DNA of 64,000 nucleotides from Woronichinia naegeliana WA131 (GTDB taxonomy: Bacteria; Cyanobacteriota; Cyanobacteriia; Cyanobacteriales; Microcystaceae), in contig CP073041.1 in NCBI GenBank assembly GCA_025370055.1, positions 2,232,001 to 2,296,000 of the forward strand, written 5' to 3'. Positions 1-8,130 of this stretch are shown piece by piece. The stretch's first letter is position 1; every line of letters begins with the position of its first letter. Below the pieces are notes generated by a model. That model saw only the letters and a program-made list of their open reading frames with translations, did not search any database and was not told the origin of the DNA. Both the position numbers and the translations under genes were made by a program.

Positions 1-106
1 TTCAAATAAAAGTCAGGATTTAAGAGGACATCAGTGGGTTTTCCCGTTGGTGTTTTTTATTGTTGTTTTTCGGTTAAGTTTGTTTTAATTTGTTAATATC
101 CATGCT

Positions 107-1111
107 GTGTATATGGGATTAGACTTGATTACATCTAAACCTTCTATTCTTGGCCGCATTACTTATAGTCCGGCTTATACTTTGGTACCCACCTATGAAT
201 GCTTTAATCGCTGTGAATATTGCAATTTCCGTGTTGATCCAGGGCAAGATTCTTGGTTGTCCTTAGAGAATGCCGATCAAAAATTGCGATCGCTGCAAAA
301 TCGAGGCATTACCGAAATTCTAATTTTGAGTGGGGAAGTTCATCCGCGATCGCCCCGTCGAGAAGAGTGGTTTCAGCACATTTATCATTTATGTGAATTA
401 GCATTATCACTCGGCTTTTTTCCCCATACCAATGTAGGCCCCTTAAGCTATCAAGAAATGGAACGTCTTAAGCAGGTCAATGTATCGATGGGATTAATGA
501 TTGAACAAGTCACACCGAGATTATTAGAGACTGTTCACCGTCAGGCTCCGAGTAAACTGCCGGAACTCCGTTTACAACAATTACGATGGGCCGGAGAATT
601 AAAGATTCCCTTTACAACGGGTATTTTATTAGGAATTGGGGAACGGGAAGAAGATTGGTGGGAAAGTTTAACCGCGATCGCCGCAGTGCAGGAACAATAC
701 GGTCATATCCAAGAAGTGATTATTCAGCCCCAAAGTTTAGGACAAAAACAGGGTTTACAAATAAGTTCCTTTTCTCTAGCGAAACTTCCGCAGATTATTA
801 CTAAAGCTAAGGCCATACTACCTCAGAGCATTACCCTACAAATTCCACCTAATTTAATTGTTGATCAACACATTTTATTAGCTTGCCTGGAGGCTGGAGT
901 TAGAGATTTAGGAGGTATTAGCCCCATTGATGAAGTTAATCCCAGTTATCCCCATCAAGACTATCAAGAACTCAGCAAAATACTTCAGCGATCGGGTTGG
1001 GAATTGGTTTCCCGTTTACCTGTCTATCCAGCTTATTATTCCTGGCTTGATCCGATACTTCAGGAAAAGATCAATAAAACTGTAACAAAAAGTCAAGAAA
1101 ACTATCCTTGA
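107..1111 (+). CDS. cofG: 7,8-didemethyl-8-hydroxy-5-deazariboflavin synthase subunit CofG (radical SAM)
   Basis: Radical SAM enzyme of F0 (deazaflavin) synthesis; with CofH it couples the tyrosine-derived adduct to the ribityl-uracil intermediate. The sequence shows the CxxxCxxC iron-sulfur motif as CFNRCEYC near residues 33-40, with the family context PTYECFN before it and NFRVDPG after it. Length (334 aa) fits stand-alone CofG. In cyanobacteria F0 is known as the antenna chromophore of some photolyases (family knowledge). A second ATG two codons downstream (113) is an equally possible start. No cofH lies next to it; the gene runs toward the convergent phytochrome gene 21 bases away. Confidence 0.93.
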   Translation: MYMGLDLITSKPSILGRITYSPAYTLVPTYECFNRCEYCNFRVDPGQDSWLSLENADQKLRSLQNRGITEILILSGEVHPRSPRREEWFQHIYHLCELALSLGFFPHTNVGPLSYQEMERLKQVNVSMGLMIEQVTPRLLETVHRQAPSKLPELRLQQLRWAGELKIPFTTGILLGIGEREEDWWESLTAIAAVQEQYGHIQEVIIQPQSLGQKQGLQISSFSLAKLPQIITKAKAILPQSITLQIPPNLIVDQHILLACLEAGVRDLGGISPIDEVNPSYPHQDYQELSKILQRSGWELVSRLPVYPAYYSWLDPILQEKINKTVTKSQENYP

Positions 1112-1132
1112 GTACAATGTTGATTTTTGCTA

Positions 1133-3328
1133 TTATACAAATTCTAAATAATTCATGCTAACAATGCGATCGCGCCCTTCTGATTTAGCCTTGAATAACG
1201 CCTGATCAGTCCGACGAATAAAATCGGCCATCTCCATCATTGTGTTGGGAATGATGGTCATAATCCCCATACTCAGGGTAATATATTTGGACACAGAAGA
1301 ACTTTTGTGATGAATCGTTTGATGGGCGATGGCCGCTTTAATGCGCTGGGCCACTTTTTGAGCACCGCATTGAGAGGTGTTAGGCAGTACTAAAACAAAC
1401 TCTTCTCCCCCATAACGAGCTGCTAAATCAGTCGCTCTCTGACTCATTTTTTGAAGAATTTCTGCAATTTTCTTCAGACAGTCATCCCCCAGCAAATGTC
1501 CATAGGTATCATTATAGTTTTTAAAATAATCCACATCAATTAAAATTAACGACAGTGGATGTTGCTCTCTTATTGCCCGTTGCCATTCAGTCATAATATA
1601 TTCATCAAAACGACGACGATTGGCAATTCCCGTTAAACCATCCAACGATGCTAATAGGGATAACTGATGATTGGCTTTGAGCAGGGCCGCCTGAGAAAAT
1701 TCTAGAGCCGCTAACATGAGAGTCGTTCTCAATTCCTTAGCTGCCTCCATTTCGAGTATTTGCCAAGGTAGAGAAGTTGCTTTTACGATCTCTTTCCAGG
1801 TTTCAAAGGAGCCTTGGGGAGAAAGACGGGGAGTTTCTTTGGAATTGTCGGGTAATGTCTCATGGGGATCTCTTCCCCAATTAACAGTTTGAATAATTTC
1901 GGGACGAAACCAGAGTAAATGGTAAGAAGTCTGATTCAGAAAAATGGAAATACCTAACAGGCCACTAGCCACATTTTTAAAGGCGATCGCCTCGGGGTAA
2001 ACCTTGGAGAGACTATTGGTAGCAAAAACTTCCTGTTTAGAAAAGCCTAAAAACCAAGCAAGTAATTTCTGTACCTGTTGGCGATCGGGGGTTTCTCCTA
2101 GCAAAGTCAATTCACTGTCAAAATAAGCCACGGCTCCTTGGGCATTCACCAAATCTAGAATATTATGGGAATATTTTTTTAAAATCTGACTAACCCCAAT
2201 ACTCTGGAGTGGCATTAAATCCTTGAGAGTTTCTTGTAAATAGGTTTGAATATTTTTAATCTCTGCCCAATAACGTTTGGCTTCTTTTTCCTGACGTTTA
2301 ATTAACTCTAAGGACATCATCTGTCCCAACAATTCACAGTATTTCCGCTTTTCATAGGAGACAAAATTAGGGGAACCGTGATGGCACACAATTAATCCCC
2401 AAAGTTGATGTTCATTAATTAGGGAAATACAGAGAGTAGCTGCCACATCCATATTCCGTAAATATTCTAGATGGCAGTCTGGCACACTGCGTAAAATGGA
2501 GAAGCTTAGATCCGTTCTTCTGTGGGTCTGGGGATGGTTGGCGGGAATAATCGGGACTGACTGGCGATTAACATCTACAATTGTACGAAGCCAATTTTCA
2601 TAATAAAGTTTACGGCAATTCTCTGGAATATCAACGGCGGGATAGTGCAAATCCAGATAGGATTCCCAATCTTCTCGTTTATTTTCCGCAATCACAACCC
2701 CTGTATTATCCAAGTCTAAACGGTAAACCATGACCCGATCAAAACCTGTAATGTGGCGAACTTCGGCAGCGATCGCATCTAGAGTGGCTTGGAAACTGGA
2801 AGCTCGCTTAATTCTGAGGAGTGAAGTCTTAATTAAGCTATAAAAATCATTTTCCTCTCTATTGTCGAGAGTCGCCTGGGATTCTAAAATTTCAATTTCT
2901 AAAATAAGTGTCTGTTGATTGCGATGGACAAATCCCCTAAATTCTTGTCCATAATTTTTGACAATACTGGTAAAGGTAAAGGCACTCAACGTTTCAATCG
3001 CTTGATCCTGAAGATTTTGATAGAGATTCTTTATCTCAGCCTTGGCAAATAGGGTAGAGAGAGGTTTCCCTAATAAACTGCTGGCTGTTATGCCAAAAAT
3101 GGCTTCTGTATTATCACTAATTTGTAAGATAATAAAGTTTGGTTCTTCTAAAACAAAGAAAACACCATGCGGCTGAATAAAATGAGTGAGATGAACTCGA
3201 TTCGGATCATCCTTTTCGTCATCGCAGTTATCTCCAATCTCTAACGTATTCTGAGTGGGCGAATCCATCAGCTTTTCTACGTCTTGATTAGATAGAGCAA
3301 CTGAGTGATTTTTTTTATTTTTAATCAT
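1133..3328 (-). CDS. Phytochrome-type photoreceptor with GGDEF diguanylate cyclase output
   Basis: Predicted red/far-red light sensor that makes cyclic di-GMP. Domains in order: acidic N-terminus, PAS (about 45-150), GAF (about 165-330), PHY (about 340-520), linker helix, GGDEF (about 560-725). In the GAF, the DIP motif (PAVDIP) and the chromophore pair Cys285-His286 within PDCHLEYLRNM are present, so Cph1-like bilin attachment is expected. The PHY tongue motif WFRPE...VNWGRDP is present. The cyclase has an active-type GGEEF signature (about 640) preceded by RATD, correctly spaced for an RxxD product-inhibition site. No histidine kinase region is present. Single gene, convergent with cofG. 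Confidence 0.93.
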   Translation of the reverse strand: MIKNKKNHSVALSNQDVEKLMDSPTQNTLEIGDNCDDEKDDPNRVHLTHFIQPHGVFFVLEEPNFIILQISDNTEAIFGITASSLLGKPLSTLFAKAEIKNLYQNLQDQAIETLSAFTFTSIVKNYGQEFRGFVHRNQQTLILEIEILESQATLDNREENDFYSLIKTSLLRIKRASSFQATLDAIAAEVRHITGFDRVMVYRLDLDNTGVVIAENKREDWESYLDLHYPAVDIPENCRKLYYENWLRTIVDVNRQSVPIIPANHPQTHRRTDLSFSILRSVPDCHLEYLRNMDVAATLCISLINEHQLWGLIVCHHGSPNFVSYEKRKYCELLGQMMSLELIKRQEKEAKRYWAEIKNIQTYLQETLKDLMPLQSIGVSQILKKYSHNILDLVNAQGAVAYFDSELTLLGETPDRQQVQKLLAWFLGFSKQEVFATNSLSKVYPEAIAFKNVASGLLGISIFLNQTSYHLLWFRPEIIQTVNWGRDPHETLPDNSKETPRLSPQGSFETWKEIVKATSLPWQILEMEAAKELRTTLMLAALEFSQAALLKANHQLSLLASLDGLTGIANRRRFDEYIMTEWQRAIREQHPLSLILIDVDYFKNYNDTYGHLLGDDCLKKIAEILQKMSQRATDLAARYGGEEFVLVLPNTSQCGAQKVAQRIKAAIAHQTIHHKSSSVSKYITLSMGIMTIIPNTMMEMADFIRRTDQALFKAKSEGRDRIVSMNYLEFV

Positions 3329-3598
3329 TGGCTATCAATTTTTATTATGTTTTAATATCTGTGAATTAAGAGTAAGAATCTGAATTCCGTTTATTCTAAA
3401 ATATATCTTCAAAGATTTTCCGTTTTCTTAAAAGAGACCGTTGTTCAATCGCAACTCTGTTCCGGCGCGTATCGCAAAACATCAATGCGTTAACTACTTT
3501 TCTACTCTCAGTAGGGTACACCTAACGATGACGAAAGTCTTAGTTTCGTAATATTCCTTAATATTCCTTAATATTTCTTAGCATTGCTGAGGAGGTAA
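3329..3598. other. Intergenic region with short AT-rich tandem repeats
   Basis: No gene is seen. Near 3549-3580 there are three imperfect copies of a 10-base unit TAATATTCCT. The stretch holds the 5' flank of the phytochrome gene and the 3' flank of the degenerate hicA. Confidence 0.5.
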
Positions 3599-3826
3599 TT
3601 ATGGGGATGAGCCAGTAGCTCTGGAAATACCAATTTGTGTACAAATTGACCTTAAAGTTCCACTTTTTATCAAGGAGTGATTACACATAACTAGAGGTGT
3701 TTCAGTTTCGTCCTCATTCACTCGTCTCATTACGATATGTTCTCTTTCACGCATAATTTCAAAGCCCAGTAGCTCAAAGGTTTTAATTACTCTTTTTTTC
3801 GGGGCATCGTTGGAAAATTTGGGCAT
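3599..3826 (-). CDS. hicA: HicA-family mRNA interferase, C-terminally altered copy
   Basis: HicA toxins are small dsRBD-fold ribonucleases that cleave mRNA. This 75-aa protein matches the intact copy at 5066-5305 almost residue for residue up to the GIS-RA segment, then diverges and stops (ATGSSP), losing the EFLRAYEKQ tail. The conserved His lies in MCNHSLIKSG; the other copy has MPNHSSIKSG. Its start overlaps the stop of the upstream hicB by one base (TAATG), so translation is probably coupled. Activity of this altered copy is uncertain. Confidence 0.75.
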   Translation of the reverse strand: MPKFSNDAPKKRVIKTFELLGFEIMREREHIVMRRVNEDETETPLVMCNHSLIKSGTLRSICTQIGISRATGSSP

Positions 3827-4047
3827 TAGATAGCAACTCCTGCCTCAGAAATAAATACTTCAATTGCGGGAATGTCCTCCAACATTTCTTTGCCAAATAT
3901 TTCTGCGTAACAAGCGATCGCAGATTTAACATCGGCAAGAGCTTCTTCATAGGTATCGCCCTGACCAACAATTGCTCCAACAATACCGATAGGATAAGCA
4001 ACATAGCGATCGGAATGTTTTTCTACAATAATTTTGAGGTGTTGCAT
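3826..4047 (-). CDS. hicB: HicB-family antitoxin
   Basis: 73-aa HicB-like partial RNase H fold protein, expected to bind and neutralise the adjoining HicA. The pattern of a short beta strand (HLKIIVEKHSDRYVAYP), GxGDTYEEALADVKSAI helix and terminal VFISEAGVA is typical. It is nearly identical to the second copy at 5305-5526 (changes such as R/G and I/V), showing a segmental duplication. It lies first in the hicB-hicA operon, an order often seen in cyanobacteria. Confidence 0.85.
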   Translation of the reverse strand: MQHLKIIVEKHSDRYVAYPIGIVGAIVGQGDTYEEALADVKSAIACYAEIFGKEMLEDIPAIEVFISEAGVAI

Positions 4048-4093
4048 TTTTGATAAAGAAAAATTTTTGCTGTTGTTCTTCCCATATTAACAG

Positions 4094-4215
4094 AAGTTCT
4101 AAAAAGCGATCTCCTCTCTCCAATTCTCCCTTTCAAAAAGCGATCACCCCTCTCTAATCCCTTTCTTTCAAAAAGCGATCGCCTGTCACCACGTCCTTCT
4201 TTCAAAAAGCGTTCT
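4094..4215. repeat. HIP1-containing degenerate tandem repeat
   Basis: Three to four imperfect units of the form AAAAAGCGATCnCC followed by a pyrimidine-rich TCTCCAATTCTCCCTTT stretch, about 35-50 bases per unit. The same unit recurs near 5010-5055 and at 5581-5735. The core is the cyanobacterial HIP1 octamer or one-base variants of it. Confidence 0.6.
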
Positions 4216-4567
4216 ATAAAGGAATAGACATTATTTGATTTATCCATTCTTCTATCGTTGTTACTTCCCAGATCAAAATCAGGGTATCAATAACCTCATT
4301 AATTGCAATGGATTGAGAGACGATTAATACACCATAGCTCGTTTTTGTCATCACAAACCTTCCAAATTCTATCGGCATGGTTTTACGATCATGGGTGACA
4401 AGAATTCGCTGCTCTTTGGCCGCGATCGCTAATACTTCAGGGTCTTTTATCCCTTCGAGTCTAGACTCATTAGCTGATCGAAAATTGAGCTTAGGTTGAC
4501 GACGAGTAACACCGATTACAATGGCTTGTTTAAGATCAGCGTCTGCTTGAAATTGAACTTTCGTCAT
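4214..4567 (-). CDS. DUF5615-family PIN-like protein (putative toxin)
   Basis: 117 aa. DUF5615 proteins are PIN-like (Mut7-C-type) putative nucleases paired with DUF433 proteins. Seen here: an N-terminal FQADADLKQAIV acidic segment, a central DPEVLAIAAKEQRILVTHDRKTM block and the C-terminal helices. The gene overlaps the upstream DUF433 gene by four bases (ATGA), indicating translational coupling. A second pair of the same kind lies at 45845-46485. Toxin role is inferred from family pairing. Confidence 0.78.
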   Translation of the reverse strand: MTKVQFQADADLKQAIVIGVTRRQPKLNFRSANESRLEGIKDPEVLAIAAKEQRILVTHDRKTMPIEFGRFVMTKTSYGVLIVSQSIAINEVIDTLILIWEVTTIEEWINQIMSIPL

Positions 4568-4890
4568 TGTTTTTTCTGAGATTGGGCTAACTTTAATTTC
4601 TGATATAATGAAGAATTATTTTTTTGGAAGGATTTTTGTATCTGTTCAAATTCAATTTGACCCTCTGCTAAATAGGTATCAATCATTTCTTGATTGGCCA
4701 AATAAAAGGCGATCGCCCCATAAACCTGCTCTAGGGAAAGTAACGGAAAGTTTTGAGCAATAGTTTCGGGAGATTCTCCATTCAAAAAGGCATAAATCAC
4801 GGAATCAAGAGAGATGCGTGTTTCTTGAATCCAATAGCCGTTTTCTCGTTTTTGAATATATTGTTTGGTTTTTGGTAATGCTAGGATCAT
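4564..4890 (-). CDS. DUF433 domain protein (putative antitoxin)
   Basis: 108 aa. DUF433 proteins contain a small winged-helix-like fold and act as presumed antitoxins of DUF5615 partners. Typical features seen: WIQETRISLDSVIYAFLNGESPETIAQNFPLLSLEQVYGAIAFYL followed by a helical tail. First gene of a two-gene unit with the PIN-like protein. It lies between the two hicBA copies, so the hicBA duplication spans or flanks it. Confidence 0.78.
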   Translation of the reverse strand: MILALPKTKQYIQKRENGYWIQETRISLDSVIYAFLNGESPETIAQNFPLLSLEQVYGAIAFYLANQEMIDTYLAEGQIEFEQIQKSFQKNNSSLYQKLKLAQSQKKQ

Positions 4891-5065
4891 AACGAAGACC
4901 TAAGTTGTATTTTTTATTAGATTCTAGCATAAATTGTTTGGGATGATTTAAGGCAATCACCAAATAGTTGATAGTTAATAGTTAATAATTATCCATTGTC
5001 AATTATCCATTAAAAAAGCGATCGCCTCTCTCTAATTGCCTCCTTTAAAAGAGAGCTTTAACATT

Positions 5066-5305
5066 TTACTGTTTCTCATAAGCCCGTAAAAATTCGGCTC
5101 TGGAAATACCAATTTGTGTACAAATTGACCTTAAAGTTCCACTTTTTATTGAGGAGTGATTGGGCATAACTAGAGGCGTTTCAGTTCCGTCTTCATTCAC
5201 TCGTCTCATTACGATATGTTCTCTTTCACGCATAATCTCAAAGCCCAGTAGCTCAAAGGTTTTAATTACTCTTTTTTTCGGGACATCGTTGGGAAATTTG
5301 GGCAT
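5066..5305 (-). CDS. hicA: HicA-family mRNA interferase, intact copy
   Basis: 79-aa HicA-like toxin with the usual LLGFEIMREREHIVMRR core, conserved His in MPNHSSIKSGTLRSI and the full EFLRAYEKQ tail. It is the intact counterpart of the altered copy at 3599-3826. The start overlaps the hicB stop by one base. Confidence 0.85.
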   Translation of the reverse strand: MPKFPNDVPKKRVIKTFELLGFEIMREREHIVMRRVNEDGTETPLVMPNHSSIKSGTLRSICTQIGISRAEFLRAYEKQ

Positions 5306-5526
5306 TAGACAGCAACTCCTGCCTCAGAAATAAATACTTCAATTGCGGGAATATCCTCTAACATTTCTTTGCCAAATACTTCTGCATAACAGGCGATCGC
5401 AGATTTAACATCGGCAAGAGCTTCTTCATAGGTATCGCCTTGACCAACAATTGCGCCAACAATACCGATAGGATAAGCAACGTAACCATCGGAATGTTTT
5501 TCTACAATAATTTTGAGATGTTGCAT
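5305..5526 (-). CDS. hicB: HicB-family antitoxin, second copy
   Basis: 73 aa, near-identical to the copy at 3826-4047. The upstream bases (about 5527-5600) are also near-identical to those upstream of the first copy, so promoter and operon were duplicated together. Confidence 0.85.
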   Translation of the reverse strand: MQHLKIIVEKHSDGYVAYPIGIVGAIVGQGDTYEEALADVKSAIACYAEVFGKEMLEDIPAIEVFISEAGVAV

Positions 5527-5580
5527 TTTTGATAAAGAAAAATTTTTGCTGTTATTCTTCCCATATTAACAGAAGTTCTA

Positions 5581-5735
5581 AAAAGCGATCGCTCTCTCTC
5601 CAATTCCCTTCTCTAAAAAGCGATCGCCCCTTTCCACTTCTCCCTTTCAAAAAATGATTGCCTCTTTCCAATTCCTAATTAATAAAAAAGCGATCGCCTT
5701 TCTCTAATTCTCCCCTTCCAAAAAGTGCTTGCTTC
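5581..5735. repeat. HIP1-containing degenerate tandem repeat
   Basis: About four units of AAAAAGCGATCGCC plus a C/T-rich spacer, related to the array at 4094-4215. One unit has decayed to AAAATGATTGCC and one to AAAAGTGCTTGC. Confidence 0.6.
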
Positions 5736-5741
5736 TCCCCC

Positions 5742-6692
5742 TTAAAGTGAATATAATTCCCAGTCAATAATATCATTCCGTTCATTTTTTATGATAATAA
5801 TTTCATCTTTTCCAGTCTGTCTTGTTCTAAAACTAGAGACCAATTCTTGATAATCAGATGATGAATTAATAGCTTCTCCTTGCAATATATCAAAACGCTT
5901 CCATTGTCCATTATTATAAATAATAAATCTTATTTTAAGATTACCAGCTTTAATATAGTTTTTGTTGTTTTGTAAATAACCTTCATCTTGTTGGGATACG
6001 AAATATAAACTTTTCGTAATTAAAGCATCAAAAGAAAACGCAATGGCAGTTGCTTCCTTAATATAGTTTAATAAATCATCATAAGGAGAATCAGCATCCG
6101 CATCATGGGCAGCCTTATTTCGTCTTAGGTATGCGTTTTTAAAACTTTCCTGTGGAGCAAGTAGTGTGACACCAGCCAAACTTGTAACTTGTTGAATTGC
6201 GTTCCATCCTCCATCAATGCCGAATGTAACAAGAGAGTCTCTTATATTTTCCTGCGTTACATTAGCTTGAGTCCATCCCATAGAAAAAGGTGATAACTCA
6301 TAGGAATTTGATTGAGTACTAGCAATTTTATTTGTCTGTTCTTGAACAAAAGAAATTGGGTTTTCTATATCCTTTTTATTAGTTTTAATATAAGCAGCAA
6401 GTCCCTGTAAAGCATCAAAGATAGAAGCATCTTTTAACGCTTGAGGTAATCTTTCAAATGGTATATTTTCATTTCCTACCGAACCAACTTGGTTAAGAAC
6501 TTCTCCTGTCCTAGTTTTCAAAAAATCTTCCAAGATTGTATAACCAATTATCGCTAATCCATTTCTTAATATTCTAGCTCGTTTATTGTGATCAGTCTCA
6601 GCTAAACCTTCAGAGATTACAATTTCTGAATCAAGGGCGTTTCTAAATGTTGCGATTCTATCAAGAAATTTATGGCGTGCTGTCGTATCCAT
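5742..6692 (-). CDS. HEPN-domain protein (putative RNase effector) paired with DUF262
   Basis: 316 aa. HEPN proteins are all-alpha ribonucleases or RNase regulators used in TA, abortive infection and CRISPR systems; the catalytic signature is Rx4-6H. Here R191-NKAA-H196 (within YLRRNKAAHDAD) gives a clean Rx4H motif, preceded by a long helical N-terminal half. The last 100 residues (after about 215) are an extra mixed region ending in IIIIKNERNDIIDWELYSL. The gene lies 69 bases downstream of a DUF262 gene on the same strand, so the two form an operon. Effector role is inferred from the motif and partner. Confidence 0.7.
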   Translation of the reverse strand: MDTTARHKFLDRIATFRNALDSEIVISEGLAETDHNKRARILRNGLAIIGYTILEDFLKTRTGEVLNQVGSVGNENIPFERLPQALKDASIFDALQGLAAYIKTNKKDIENPISFVQEQTNKIASTQSNSYELSPFSMGWTQANVTQENIRDSLVTFGIDGGWNAIQQVTSLAGVTLLAPQESFKNAYLRRNKAAHDADADSPYDDLLNYIKEATAIAFSFDALITKSLYFVSQQDEGYLQNNKNYIKAGNLKIRFIIYNNGQWKRFDILQGEAINSSSDYQELVSSFRTRQTGKDEIIIIKNERNDIIDWELYSL

Positions 6693-6761
6693 AGAAGAAA
6701 AAAATAAATTTCAGAAAAATAGTTATAAATAAGAAATTTCACAAATACAAAATGAGTAAAA

Positions 6762-7853
6762 TTAGATATTTACATTCAATACCTTGCTTAAAATTTCATT
6801 CATTTTTTTAATTCTATATTCCACATTTTCTGGATTAGAAGTGAATTTTCTGATAGAATCCTCAAACTTCTTATCTGCTTCATATTCTTTTGTAAATTCA
6901 TCTCGAATTTGCTTACTCTTGTTATCATCAATAATATTTTTGTGCTTAAGAAAAAGCGACACTGAAACCATCTGGAGATCATAAAAGGCTTGAACAACTA
7001 AATTGCGTACAGACTTGCCGCTTGGTCTCATAAAGGCTTGTTTACCCCATATTTGAGAACAAAGACTAATACTTTCTTCAAAAATCTCTTTTAATTCTTG
7101 GCATTTTTGAGCGTCTGCATTTTGATTATCTTCCATGAATTTATCCATTGCTACCTGAAAGTTTCCCCCAAAATTTTTCCATGTTTCTCTCAACGTAAAA
7201 AATCTTAAGACATATTCAACATCAACCATTTCTCGGTAAAGTTTATTCTCTTTTTTATTTTTTTCATCGATTTTTAATTGCTGATGTAAAATCGAATTTT
7301 CAGATAAGTTAATAATGAGGTCATTTAATAAACCTCGATAAAGAACATTTCTCAATTCTTGAGCAAGTAATATATCTCCCCCTGTATTTAGTCTTTTAAA
7401 AACTTCATATTTAAGGTTTGGATTAGATTGTTTTAATAGCGTTATAACCCTTAAATAACATCTAATAGTTAGTATGTTTTGCATTTCAGTCGGAAGTTGA
7501 TTAAATGTTATTCCCTCAAGGGCTGTAAAATCTTCTAAGCTAGATAGCTTCATTCCTTGCGACATGAATTCATAAATTGATGTAATTCTTTGTTTTCCAT
7601 CAATGATTGAATACTTGCCATATTCATCTTCTGCAAGATAAATGGGAGGGACTGGAATATTCAATAAGAAAGATTCAATTAAAGCAGATTTTTTATGTTC
7701 ATTCCATCTTTCACGGCGTTGATAAGGGGAAGCTATTTCTATTGCTCCAGATTTAACCATAGAAGAAATAGAACCCAGTGACAAATCAGAAGATTGAATG
7801 ACTAACTGGTTTTGTGCATTTAGAAATTTGTCTAGGATACTTTTGTTATTCAT
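6762..7853 (-). CDS. DUF262 protein (GmrS-like ParB/sulfiredoxin fold)
   Basis: 363 aa. DUF262 is the N-terminal NTPase/DNase-like domain of GmrSD-type modification-dependent systems and many defence genes. Seen: SPYQRRERW, the IPVPPIYL strand, and the signature DGKQR (near residue 90) followed by a helical C-terminal half. No DUF1524 HNH domain is attached; the downstream gene is a HEPN protein instead. I place the start at 7853 (MNNKSILD) because AGAGAAA precedes it at ribosome-binding distance; an in-frame ATG at 7874 would add seven residues. Convergent with nothing; divergent from chlH. Confidence 0.82.
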   Translation of the reverse strand: MNNKSILDKFLNAQNQLVIQSSDLSLGSISSMVKSGAIEIASPYQRRERWNEHKKSALIESFLLNIPVPPIYLAEDEYGKYSIIDGKQRITSIYEFMSQGMKLSSLEDFTALEGITFNQLPTEMQNILTIRCYLRVITLLKQSNPNLKYEVFKRLNTGGDILLAQELRNVLYRGLLNDLIINLSENSILHQQLKIDEKNKKENKLYREMVDVEYVLRFFTLRETWKNFGGNFQVAMDKFMEDNQNADAQKCQELKEIFEESISLCSQIWGKQAFMRPSGKSVRNLVVQAFYDLQMVSVSLFLKHKNIIDDNKSKQIRDEFTKEYEADKKFEDSIRKFTSNPENVEYRIKKMNEILSKVLNVNI

Positions 7854-8130
7854 AATTATTTCTCTTTCATGCAATGATGCTATAGTAGGTGATTCACTTG
7901 ATGTTGGGAATTTTAAGTCTTAAGTCAATGATCACAAGAAGCCTTTTCGCAATTGTAACTGTCCTGTGCAATTTATACAAAAATTGATCGCCGCTTTAAC
8001 CCCCAAACCTTCCCCTGTCTAACAAATTGTGTCGGAATGCAGCCAAAGTCCCCACAGAGCCGCATTTTTTGGTAAAAATACTTATAAGTGCCTTAAAAAC
8101 TGACCCTTATCCTAGGAGAACACGGAAATT

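Noticed and set aside
4094-5735. HIP1 repeat arrays as a CRISPR array
   Set aside because: Repeat units are degenerate, spacers are similar to each other rather than unique, and no cas genes are present.
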